Positions 9,140 to 17,931 of a DNA stretch of 64,000 nucleotides are shown piece by piece. The notes under the pieces are model-generated. The model made no database searches and had not been told where the DNA came from. It saw nothing but the letters and a program-made list of their open reading frames with translations. The translations under genes and the position numbers were made by a program. Origin of the DNA: Coprobacter secundus (GTDB taxonomy: Bacteria > Bacteroidota > Bacteroidia > Bacteroidales > Coprobacteraceae); assembly GCA_000803105.1 (NCBI GenBank), contig JTDA01000003.1:186001-250000 (forward strand). The letters are read 5' to 3'. Each line of letters begins with the position of its first letter. The stretch's first letter is position 1.

Positions 9140-10468
9140 TTATTCTGTTATTTCTATTATTATCGGATGATCAGTTAGTTTTAATTTTAGTGATTTGATT
9201 TTTGATAATGTTTGTGTTGCATCGGTTCCTATTAATGGATTGTAAATAGAGATACTTTTATATCTTTTTTTAAAATGTATGTCGATGGTATCTGTTCCTC
9301 CGGTGTATTTTTCTCCCCAGATTATCAATTCATACGTCCCATCGCTTTTTTGTAGTAAAAGGTCATGTACTGTTTCCGGTTGGTTTGGGATATAGTATGA
9401 TAAACTTCCAGGTTTTGGAGTCGGCTTATTATCCTCTAATATCGTTGTTAGATTATGTAAATAGATAGCTGCTTTCCTTGGTGTGTAGTTGGGGGTGTAA
9501 AATCCGAATTTTTGATTTCCTCCCTCGTCAGAGCGGTCTCTCAATATGTAAATTGCCGTATAACTCCATCCTCGTTTAAATTGTGCCAGATATAGGTTTA
9601 ATAACAATTTTCCGTGTTGTTCCTCCGAAATGTTTTCATCGATAACAAGGCCGGTCTCTGTTGTTACTTTGGGGAGCGCTGCCAATTCGTTTTCATTATA
9701 TCCTTTATGCTTTTTATACCAAGTTAAGCCATGATTATTGTATAGACCATCAACTTTGCAATCGCTGAAAGGAGAAGAGCTAATCCAGGTTTGGTTGTCA
9801 TGTATTTTACCATTATCCCATGAGGGGTGTGTTATATAATTATGTATATTTACATAATCTGCGTATTGTGTCCCGTCGGGCATCGAAGTGTTTGCTCCTT
9901 TAGGGATACGTAAATATTGCAGACCGACGTTATCCGTCATTCCGCCACTTTCGCTAATGCCGAATACCGGGTATTTTTTTAGGAGCGGATCATTTTTGAC
10001 TGCGTAGTATAAATCCCGTTGCAATTTGGCTAATGGCATCCATGTATTGGCTTTGCCACCTTTTTCTCCTTGATATTCGATGCCCCAATTGTTTGGTTCG
10101 TTATTGCCTTCGATAGCTAATAGGGCATCTAATGCTGCAATTTCTCGAGCTCCGTTCAGTAATTGGGAAATATTGTTCCCACCACTTCCCAATCCGTATG
10201 TAAATTTGATTCCAGCTTCATTTCGGAGCCGTTTGTATACTTCCATAGTTGTACCATCTTCATATCCTGATCGTAACCAACGGATTCCTAAATAGCGGGT
10301 GCATTCGATGGTTTTTTCTAAATTTTCACCACGTTTATTTATAGAAGAATTAGCCCCAATACTATTTAGAAAATCGTTTACACTTTGTGCTTGTATTTTT
10401 TTATGGGTATTGGGAAAACAAACATATGGAAATATAGATATCCATATAAGAGATAAGATGTATTTCAT
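9140..10468 (-). CDS. Uncharacterised clan GH-A-like glycosidase, paralogue 1 (soluble form)
   Basis: One of five paralogues in this PUL (others at 23177, 24835, 28854 and 30212). I do not recognise a firmly assigned family; GH157 (endo-beta-1,3-glucanase) is only a guess. The 442 residues fit a TIM barrel. FLNSIGANSS (about 33-42) and GIRWLRSGYE (61-70) are early strands. Glu124 in EGNNEPNNWG fits the acid/base and Glu271 in TTETG the nucleophile. HDNQTW (about 223-228) is invariant in the family. After the barrel comes a beta domain with HDLLLQKSDG and IIWGEKYTGG. The signal peptide (about 1-28, ending at IQAQ) has no lipobox, and there is no T9SS tail, so this copy is probably periplasmic. 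It is separated from the rest of the family near the distal end of the operon. Confidence 0.7.
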   Translation of the reverse strand: MKYILSLIWISIFPYVCFPNTHKKIQAQSVNDFLNSIGANSSINKRGENLEKTIECTRYLGIRWLRSGYEDGTTMEVYKRLRNEAGIKFTYGLGSGGNNISQLLNGAREIAALDALLAIEGNNEPNNWGIEYQGEKGGKANTWMPLAKLQRDLYYAVKNDPLLKKYPVFGISESGGMTDNVGLQYLRIPKGANTSMPDGTQYADYVNIHNYITHPSWDNGKIHDNQTWISSSPFSDCKVDGLYNNHGLTWYKKHKGYNENELAALPKVTTETGLVIDENISEEQHGKLLLNLYLAQFKRGWSYTAIYILRDRSDEGGNQKFGFYTPNYTPRKAAIYLHNLTTILEDNKPTPKPGSLSYYIPNQPETVHDLLLQKSDGTYELIIWGEKYTGGTDTIDIHFKKRYKSISIYNPLIGTDATQTLSKIKSLKLKLTDHPIIIEITE

Positions 10469-10550
10469 TTTATTAAAATAATTAAGAGAAATGATAGATT
10501 CGGCATTTTATATGGCTTTATTAGGCTATCCCATATTCTTATTGTATGTT

Positions 10551-11717
10551 TTATTTTACAATAATAAGGCGGCCAATAGAAACCTTGTTTCCTCCTACAC
10601 GTACGGCATAGGCCCCTGGCTGTAAATTTATTTCATTACAGATATAATTTCTTTCAAAAGCAATAGTTTTGTAAACCTGGCAACCGGACATATCATAGAT
10701 TTCGATATTGTATGATTCCCAGGGAGCAGAAATAGATATACATCCGTTAATAGTTGTTATAACTAATGCTTGGTCGGCTGTAGTTGAGGATATTCCTAAA
10801 TAATAATCATCGTCATGTTCATCTCCACATGGGACAAGCTTATCTATATCTATATATTGTTCGTCACCTTTTTTCCTTAATGTTACTTTGGCATCAGTAG
10901 AGAATACATTATTTTGTTTCCAGGTAGCTAATAAACAAAAGCCTTTGGCATTTGAAAATGTTCCATCTTCCCAGTCCGGAGTGTAGGCTCCTAAAGTGCT
11001 GTTATTATCAACGATAGAGATATCTCCTCCAATTTTTCTTATTCCTTCAAGCCCTTTTAAATTTTCAAAAGCAGCATTGTTATTTATAATAAAGTCTCCA
11101 CCGACAGTTTCGAGACTTAATCCACCTTTAAAGTCCCAGAACATATTATCGCATTGGGAGATTTCAAAATCACCTCCTACTTCTTTTAGTACTTTTATTG
11201 ATGCGTCTCCTATGCGACCGACATTAATCAAACGAAAATCTCCTTCTACCTTGGTAATTTTGGTAAATGCGTGCTGCTCCCAACCATCGCCATAACCTGT
11301 GGGCATATTCGGACAGTTTTCGAGAATGAAATCTCCGTTTATAATAGTATAGTTTTCGAATCCGTTGGGGTTTGCCAACTTATCACAATTTCGGACAATG
11401 ATACTCCCTTCACATTTAATGGTATTGAAAAAATTTTCAGTAGTCGAATATCCTACATTATCCCACATGGCGGTACCTTTAATTGTTGATATGCAACTTG
11501 ATAACATATGAACTTGTGCTTCGGCTACCTCCGGAGATATATTTTTTAAGGTAAAATCTTGTACGGTCATATACAAGGCACTGTTTTCTCCAATAAAATC
11601 TATTAAGCTTTCATCTCCGTCAATAGTAAAACTTTCTTGAGAAAATATATTGGAAGAGGATATAAGCATTGTAGTTATAAAGGCTGTACAAAATAAACTT
11701 TTGGTCATCTTTTTCAT
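10551..11717 (-). CDS. Secreted repeat protein with receptor L-domain-like repeats and T9SS sorting tail
   Basis: Function unknown; 388 residues. A signal peptide (1-26, ending at FSQE) is followed by repeats with the pattern GDFxIxxCxNM or GGDFxIxxN: GDFILENCPNM, EGDFRLINVG, GGDFEISQCDNM, GGDFIINNNAAF, GGDISIVDNN. This is the look of beta-helical receptor L-domain or leucine-rich-like surface proteins. The C-terminal 75 residues resemble a T9SS type A sorting domain (YNIEIYDMSGCQVY, then LQPGAYAVRVGG and a final RLIIVK). It therefore probably crosses the outer membrane by T9SS and stays at the cell surface or is released. The position between a glycosidase and GH92 suggests glycan or partner binding, which is inference. 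Confidence 0.6.
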   Translation of the reverse strand: MKKMTKSLFCTAFITTMLISSSNIFSQESFTIDGDESLIDFIGENSALYMTVQDFTLKNISPEVAEAQVHMLSSCISTIKGTAMWDNVGYSTTENFFNTIKCEGSIIVRNCDKLANPNGFENYTIINGDFILENCPNMPTGYGDGWEQHAFTKITKVEGDFRLINVGRIGDASIKVLKEVGGDFEISQCDNMFWDFKGGLSLETVGGDFIINNNAAFENLKGLEGIRKIGGDISIVDNNSTLGAYTPDWEDGTFSNAKGFCLLATWKQNNVFSTDAKVTLRKKGDEQYIDIDKLVPCGDEHDDDYYLGISSTTADQALVITTINGCISISAPWESYNIEIYDMSGCQVYKTIAFERNYICNEINLQPGAYAVRVGGNKVSIGRLIIVK

Positions 11718-11767
11718 AATAGTTATTTTTTATTTAAATTAGTAATTGAATGAGAGTTATATTAAGT

Positions 11768-14020
11768 TTATGGCATTTCAAATGATGGGGGAATGGCTTC
11801 AGTTGTTGAGGCCCATTTTTTATTCGGAAGTTTTCCCATGGTCAATTCCAAAGTCCCTCCATTTATTAAGTCTGTATGAGTAAACCAGGATTTGTTCCAT
11901 TCTTGTCCATTTAGCCGTGCAGATTGTATATATTTATTTTCTGGGGCATAATTTTTACAGATGATCTTGAATACTTTTCCGTTATTTAATTGTATTTGTG
12001 TATTTTCGAATATGGGACTGCCTATTACATACATGGGTAGACCCGGAGTAATAGGATAAAATCCTAAAGATGAAAATACAACAAATGCTGACATACCTCC
12101 ACCATCTTCGTCTCCGGGAATACCCATTACATCATTTCGGAACCACTGATTCATCAAATGACGAATACGATACTGTGTTCGCCATGGTTCTCCGGCATAG
12201 TTATATAGATATGGAATATGCAGACAAGGTTCATTTCCCATTGAAAACTGGCCGACATTACCTGTGTGATCAGCATTTGTTGCAAAAAAATCGGGTTTCC
12301 ATAATACAAGTTGCGTATTATACATTCGTTCAAGCTCTGCTACAAATTGTTTCTTGCCACCTATCATCTTTACTAAATCTGCGAAATTGTGTTGTAAGTC
12401 CCAGCGGTATATCCAGCCGTTGTTTTCATCATAATATTCACGGAATCCAATGCCTCCGGATAGTCCATAATCAAATGGTTCAATGAAATAGCCTTTACTA
12501 TCTTTGGGATGGAAAAATCGAGTTTGGGGGTTGAATATTTTGTGATAATTCAAGCTTCTATTTAGGAAATATCTATAGTCTTCATTATTTCCTAATTGTT
12601 TTGCTATTTGAGCCAGGCACCATTCGTCATATACAGTTCCTAATGTTACGGCAACAGCTTGCCTTTTCTCAAATGAATTAACTTCGGCAACCGTTTCTTT
12701 TTCACCGATAGCTAATGAAGGGAAATACCCGTTTTCTTTGTAAAATTTATCTAATATACCGGCTTTTTCTGCAGACCAGGGAATTAAGGTTTTTTCTGTA
12801 ATGGCTCCTTTACAAGCTTTATAAGCTTTATTCAGATCAAAGTTTTTAATGCCTTTAATATAGGCATCTAAAAAGCAGGCCACTCCGTGATTACAATTCA
12901 TGGAATGATTGTCTCCCCCTATCTCTGGGAAAGTTGGCGTCCAATAATTGTCTCGTTGCTCGGCCATGCGAATAAAGGAGTTGAGAATTTCATTTTCTTT
13001 TTGGGGGTCAATGATTATACGTAGTGGATGTGCTGCCCGAAAGGTATCCCATAGCCAGTCATCGGTGTAAAAGGGCGTCCCTCCGTCATCATGTATTTTA
13101 CCGTCGAAACCGCTATAATAATGTCCATCTTCGGAGATGCATATGGGGCGTTCGTATACTCTATACATTGAGGTATAAAATATCGTTTTTTGATTCTCGT
13201 CCGAACCTTTGACTTTTATCTTTCCCAATGCCTCGTTCCAAATATTTCTGCCTTGTTCGATAATTTTGTCGATATTGTAATCTGGAATTTCCCGGATTAG
13301 ATTATTTTTAGCTTGTTCTTCGCTGATAAAAGATACTCCATATCGAATATTTATTTGTCGGGCATCAGCAAAGTGAAAAACAATACAATTGTCTTTTTCA
13401 GAAATATTTTTTATTTTACCGTCGGAGAGAGCATAAGTTGTTGTTGGCTGTTGTTCTGTTTCGAGATATAAATATGCTTTTGCATTACCTATTTGCTGGT
13501 ATCCGGATATGCTATTGCCTTTTGCTGTTAATCGGCCTTTGTTCGTATTTATTACTAGATAGTTCGAGTCCGGTTGATAAAAGTTTATATTGTAGATAGC
13601 CGATTGATGAGACGGTGCAAATCTGACGTTTGCGTTAATATTGTCAAGATATACATTGTAATAGTAAGGTTTGATGTCTTCGTTATCGTAGTTATATGAA
13701 ATAATGGGTTGTAGCCCGCTTTCTGCTCCTTGATATGGACTTAAATTGAACGCATGTATCCCACGGTGTGCAGTCAATAATACGGGCAGGCCTTTTAATT
13801 GATTCCCTGTGTAGTCATTGCGTTGGGGATATACTCTTAACATACTGTTTGGGAGATGGACAGTAGGGTATGTCGGAACCAGCATATGACTGATATTGCC
13901 TATGTATGGATTGACATAGTCTACAAGTTCTTTTTCTGGAGAAGCTTGTTTACAGCCGGTAAACAGAATCCAAATAAGGCTTGCAATAATAAATTTGGAA
14001 TTATTGTTTTTCATATTCAT
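11768..14020 (-). CDS. Glycoside hydrolase family 92 lipoprotein, divergent
   Basis: GH92 enzymes are calcium-dependent inverting exo-alpha-mannosidases. Family hallmarks seen: DYVNPYIG (34-41), LWDTFRAAHPL (about 323-333), MGNEP (acid Glu597) and the GDEDGGGMSAF motif (about 636-646, region of the catalytic base Asp) with SSLGFYPI after it. The signal ends in LFTGC (Cys23), so it is a lipoprotein, without a strong acidic export signal after the cysteine. The N-terminal sandwich differs from the usual form: where the other copy reads GFMQPGPQ, this one reads MLRVYPQR. The His pair that follows GNEP in many alpha-1,2-mannosidases is CLH here. Substrate may therefore differ from the GH92 at 15710. 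750 residues, normal length. Confidence 0.87.
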   Translation of the reverse strand: MNMKNNNSKFIIASLIWILFTGCKQASPEKELVDYVNPYIGNISHMLVPTYPTVHLPNSMLRVYPQRNDYTGNQLKGLPVLLTAHRGIHAFNLSPYQGAESGLQPIISYNYDNEDIKPYYYNVYLDNINANVRFAPSHQSAIYNINFYQPDSNYLVINTNKGRLTAKGNSISGYQQIGNAKAYLYLETEQQPTTTYALSDGKIKNISEKDNCIVFHFADARQINIRYGVSFISEEQAKNNLIREIPDYNIDKIIEQGRNIWNEALGKIKVKGSDENQKTIFYTSMYRVYERPICISEDGHYYSGFDGKIHDDGGTPFYTDDWLWDTFRAAHPLRIIIDPQKENEILNSFIRMAEQRDNYWTPTFPEIGGDNHSMNCNHGVACFLDAYIKGIKNFDLNKAYKACKGAITEKTLIPWSAEKAGILDKFYKENGYFPSLAIGEKETVAEVNSFEKRQAVAVTLGTVYDEWCLAQIAKQLGNNEDYRYFLNRSLNYHKIFNPQTRFFHPKDSKGYFIEPFDYGLSGGIGFREYYDENNGWIYRWDLQHNFADLVKMIGGKKQFVAELERMYNTQLVLWKPDFFATNADHTGNVGQFSMGNEPCLHIPYLYNYAGEPWRTQYRIRHLMNQWFRNDVMGIPGDEDGGGMSAFVVFSSLGFYPITPGLPMYVIGSPIFENTQIQLNNGKVFKIICKNYAPENKYIQSARLNGQEWNKSWFTHTDLINGGTLELTMGKLPNKKWASTTEAIPPSFEMP

Positions 14021-14061
14021 CCTTGTTTGTTATAATGATAAAACCACACACACTTTAACTT

Positions 14062-15687
14062 CTATTTGGATTGATATAATTTCTTAAAATCTTCTTTCTG
14101 TATTCCTTTGATTGTTAATGGATATATATCAATATTTAAGTCGATTTTTCCTTTAGATACTTTCATTGTTTTTTCTCGTCCGAATATATCTATTACAGAA
14201 ATTTTCTTAGTTTTCGGTAAAAAGAGAGTTTCAATAGCAGTATCTTTTTCACGCCAGATACATAATTGAGGTTCTCCCTGATTTTCGTAAGCAAAGCCAT
14301 ATGATGAACCTTTATATTTGCCTACGGGAATGGCGTGCCGATAGTTGTATACCATATTAGAATAAGCAACAGCTGAGGGTTTTACGGAGAACGACGGATA
14401 ACGAACAATACCGAAATAGGATTCTGGATTTTGAGATCCAAACGGTTCGTCGGTCATTTCATACCAGAATACTTTAGATGCTCCATAGTAGAGATGCAAT
14501 AAATAAGTCCTTACCAAGTAAGCTGCCTGCTCATATTCTGTGACAGGAACATATCTATCAATTTTGTCCGGTCTATCGTAGGTCGTCCAACCGACTTCGG
14601 TTACCCACATTTCGGTGGGTACATTCAATTCTTCTTGAAGCATTTTTTTATGTTCGGAATAGAATCCGGATGCAAATTGTTCCGTTTCAGGGTAAATAGA
14701 TTTGTTTACATATGGATGGATAGATGTAATGTCTATATAGGGGGCTGCGTCTCTTTCTTTTACGAAATATTCTATCCATTCGTCTTCTCCCGGCCACATT
14801 AGTTTTAGTGTGGGGTCCACAGATTTAACTGAGTCGTACATTTGTTTGATGAGGTCAGCGAAAGGCTTGCCCCAGCCTTGAGGTCTCCATTGTTGATTTT
14901 GAGGATGAGGCCATCGCTTCGACCACCCTCCAAAATTATTTGGTTCATTTTGAGATTCGTAAACAGAAAAATGGCCTTTGTGCATTTGTACGTATTTTTT
15001 CAGGATAGAAAGGTCGGCATCCCATCGCCAGATACTATCTGCTCCCTGTATACCGTTAAATGCGTCAATGTAGTTAAATAGAGCCAGCCAGCAGATATTT
15101 TTACTATCTAAATAATCAAGATAAGGGTCGCTTTTCAAACCTTTAGTTACAACGCCATGCCAGTCGCTTTCGTCGCGAACCCAGGCAATGCCCAATTTTT
15201 TTTGTATATCTCCGATACGCCAATCTTTGTAGCGTTGATAATGCCCGCAGATTCCGAATGGAGAATCCCAATCTTTTTGGGTCAGAGTAACATTGGGAAT
15301 CACCCCAAATCCTTCTTCCACTTTTTCAGAATTGATGTCAGAAGTTATTTGGAGGTAGTAATACCCCAAATCTTTTATTTTGAAAGGAAATATAACCTGA
15401 TTCTCTTTTACAATATATGTTTTAGCTTTTTTCACGGGTTTATGATTTGCATCGAGAATAGTTATTTTTATTTTATTCAGTGAAGCATCATTTACTTTTA
15501 TGGTAGCATATCCTGCTTCTTGAGGATTATAAACGGCTCCGGCTTGGTCGAATTTTATTTCTACTGGGTTTACAGGCTCTTCTACAGTATTTGCAATTAC
15601 GTATGTACTGAAAGCCAGTCCACATATCAGCAAAGATAAGTGGTGCATCCATTTTAATTTTGCTCTATCCATGATGATGGTTGTCAT
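14062..15687 (-). CDS. Clan GH-A glycosidase (GH39/GH5-like, family unsure)
   Basis: Secreted enzyme of 541 residues. A signal peptide ends near VIANT (about 33); Met6 (15672) or Met14 are alternative starts. Residues about 40-130 form an Ig-like domain. The TIM barrel follows: SPFGICGHYQ (142-151), WVRDESDW, YESQNEPNNFGG with acid/base Glu248, then MWVTEVGWTTYD with nucleophile Glu364. A beta domain at about 440-530 closes the protein. The layout recalls GH39, but I cannot place it in a family. It lies 22 bp after a GH92 gene, so it is translated as part of the same operon. No lipobox or T9SS tail, so periplasmic by inference. Substrate unknown. Confidence 0.7.
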   Translation of the reverse strand: MTTIIMDRAKLKWMHHLSLLICGLAFSTYVIANTVEEPVNPVEIKFDQAGAVYNPQEAGYATIKVNDASLNKIKITILDANHKPVKKAKTYIVKENQVIFPFKIKDLGYYYLQITSDINSEKVEEGFGVIPNVTLTQKDWDSPFGICGHYQRYKDWRIGDIQKKLGIAWVRDESDWHGVVTKGLKSDPYLDYLDSKNICWLALFNYIDAFNGIQGADSIWRWDADLSILKKYVQMHKGHFSVYESQNEPNNFGGWSKRWPHPQNQQWRPQGWGKPFADLIKQMYDSVKSVDPTLKLMWPGEDEWIEYFVKERDAAPYIDITSIHPYVNKSIYPETEQFASGFYSEHKKMLQEELNVPTEMWVTEVGWTTYDRPDKIDRYVPVTEYEQAAYLVRTYLLHLYYGASKVFWYEMTDEPFGSQNPESYFGIVRYPSFSVKPSAVAYSNMVYNYRHAIPVGKYKGSSYGFAYENQGEPQLCIWREKDTAIETLFLPKTKKISVIDIFGREKTMKVSKGKIDLNIDIYPLTIKGIQKEDFKKLYQSK

Positions 15688-15709
15688 ATGAAGGGTTTGT
15701 TATTTTTAA

Positions 15710-17911
15710 TTATTTAATCGGTGTATCGGTCATTTCGAATATTAATGTACCACCTTGCATAATCTGTTCATGAGTGATATGAGGTTCGGTCAACTCTTGT
15801 CCGTTTAATCGGACAGATTTAACATATTTGTTTTTTGCCGACAAATTGTCGGCTCTCATGGTGAATGTTTTATTCATCGGGAGATTAATCGTTGCCTGAG
15901 GTATTTGCGGAGCTCCAATTACATAAGTGCAATTTACTGTATTAACAGGGTAAAATCCGAGAGCTCCGAATATATACCATGCCGACATCTGTCCGCAATC
16001 ATCGTTTCCACATAGGCCGTCGGCTTTAGGTTGGTAAAATTTGTCGAAAACTTCTCTCATCAATTCTGCTGTACGCCAATTTTTACCAATCATGCTGTAA
16101 AAATAGATAACATGATGGCTCGGTTCATTCCCTTGAGCATATTGTCCGATAAGTCCGGTAACATCTCCGACAAACCCGGTATTTTTAGCGGTAGATTCCA
16201 GAAAGAAAAGAGAATCTAATTTAGTTGCAAAAGCTTCTTTTCCACCCATTGCATTTATTAAAAAATCGACATCTTGTTGTACATGCCATGTATATTGCCA
16301 GGCATTTCCTTCAGTATAATCTCCTCCGGCAGTACCTGCATGGGATAGCTTGAATTTATCAAAAGGAGTTCTCCAGTTACCTTTAGAGTCTTTCCCTCTC
16401 ATAAGTTTTGTTTCCGGGTCGAATAGGTTCTTGTAATAATTGGCTTTTTTCATAAAGAAAGAATAATCGTCTTCTTTCTTTAACTTTTTTGCCAATTGTG
16501 CTGCACAATAATCATCGTATGCTCCTTCTAAAGTCCGAGATACAGATTCTTCTTTAATAAGGTCGAAAGGATAGTATCCGTATTTGTTGTACATGTCCCA
16601 GTCTGAACGGTAATGATTTTCTGTCAAAGATTTTTTTACTGCGGCGTATGCCCTTTCCATGTCTATACCAGGAATATTTTTCATACATGCCTCGACTACT
16701 ACCGGGACTCCATGATTGCCTACCATACAATAATTTTCTTTACCCCATAAAGCCCATATCGGTAAAAATCCTTGTATATCGCTATGCATAAGCATGGTAT
16801 TTATCATGTCAGGTACTATATCGGGAGCTATGATTGTATATAAAGGATGTGCTGCTCGGTAAGTATCCCACAACGAGAATGTAGAGTAGTATTTCCCTGA
16901 GGGGGCGGTGTATACAGAATCGTCTGCTCCTCTATATTGTCCGTTTATGTCTGCAATATTGTTAGGTTGAAAAAATAAATGATACATTGAGGTATAAAAA
17001 TTCTTTTTTTGGTCTTCTGAGCCTTCAATCTGAATTCGTGTTAGAAGGTCTTCCCAAGCGTTCTCCGTATCACTTTTTATTTGTTCAAAATCCCAATGAC
17101 TAATTTCCGTTATCATATTCTCTTTTGCATTATCGATACTTACAGTAGAGAATGCTACTTTTGCCAACAAGGGCTGTCCTTTTTTTAATTTGAAATAAAA
17201 TATTTTCATGGGAGCTTTATTTCCCATGTTTCCGGGAATAGTTTCTTGAGAAACAATAGGCTGGTCGAATTTGATGACATAGAATAATTGTCTTTCTACC
17301 CATCCCTTTAACTTATGATATCCGGTAATCGTATAGTCATCATCTACAACGATGTTTGCATCTAATACTCTATTATTGAATTGTTCTTCTGTGCTTACGG
17401 AACCACTTTGAAAATCGATGTATACTCCTGGATTTTCATCTTTAAAAGAATATCGATGTAGAGCTACGTGGGGAGTACATGTCAACTCTACGTTTACATG
17501 ATTATCGGGCAATTCTACAGAATAATATCCAGGAGAGGCTATCTCTTTTTCTTTTAATACGGAACTTCTGTAATCACTCCGTGTAGGAATTCCAGAGAAT
17601 GGCATCATCAAGATGTCTCCCATATCAGGTATTCCTGTACCGTTTAGTTTGTTTTGAGTGAATCCCCATATTAGAGAATCTTCATAGTTATATCCGCTAC
17701 AATGTTCCCATCCGAAATTTCCAGATTGTGGACCCGGCTGCATGAAGCCTAAAGGATAGGCTGCAGCTGGGGTTGTGTGTCCCGTATATGCGGTTCCGAC
17801 AAACGGATCTACGTACTGTATCAGTCGTTTCTCTTTTTGCTCTTGATGACATGCATTGAATGTCAACAGTGAAAAAATAGCAAGTGTCAAAAGATTGGGC
17901 ATGTATTTCAT
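15710..17911 (-). CDS. Glycoside hydrolase family 92 alpha-mannosidase-like lipoprotein
   Basis: Canonical GH92 sequence: VDPFVGTAYTGHTTPAAAYPLG at the N-terminus (part of the calcium and substrate pocket), NFGWEHCSGY, LWDTYRAAHP, QGNEPSHH (acid Glu596 when counted from this start) and GNDDCGQMSAW with the base Asp pair at about 637-638. The GNEPSHH form is the one found in alpha-1,2-mannosidases, so terminal alpha-mannose removal is likely. The open frame can be extended upstream to 17959, but that codon is TTG and lies inside the GH39 gene. The ATG at 17911 starts a proper signal (MKYMPNLLTLAIFS, lipidation at NAC) 20 bp after the GH39 stop codon. Probably a periplasm-facing lipoprotein. 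Confidence 0.9.
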   Translation of the reverse strand: MKYMPNLLTLAIFSLLTFNACHQEQKEKRLIQYVDPFVGTAYTGHTTPAAAYPLGFMQPGPQSGNFGWEHCSGYNYEDSLIWGFTQNKLNGTGIPDMGDILMMPFSGIPTRSDYRSSVLKEKEIASPGYYSVELPDNHVNVELTCTPHVALHRYSFKDENPGVYIDFQSGSVSTEEQFNNRVLDANIVVDDDYTITGYHKLKGWVERQLFYVIKFDQPIVSQETIPGNMGNKAPMKIFYFKLKKGQPLLAKVAFSTVSIDNAKENMITEISHWDFEQIKSDTENAWEDLLTRIQIEGSEDQKKNFYTSMYHLFFQPNNIADINGQYRGADDSVYTAPSGKYYSTFSLWDTYRAAHPLYTIIAPDIVPDMINTMLMHSDIQGFLPIWALWGKENYCMVGNHGVPVVVEACMKNIPGIDMERAYAAVKKSLTENHYRSDWDMYNKYGYYPFDLIKEESVSRTLEGAYDDYCAAQLAKKLKKEDDYSFFMKKANYYKNLFDPETKLMRGKDSKGNWRTPFDKFKLSHAGTAGGDYTEGNAWQYTWHVQQDVDFLINAMGGKEAFATKLDSLFFLESTAKNTGFVGDVTGLIGQYAQGNEPSHHVIYFYSMIGKNWRTAELMREVFDKFYQPKADGLCGNDDCGQMSAWYIFGALGFYPVNTVNCTYVIGAPQIPQATINLPMNKTFTMRADNLSAKNKYVKSVRLNGQELTEPHITHEQIMQGGTLIFEMTDTPIK

Positions 17912-17931
17912 ATCAGTATTTATAATTTTGT

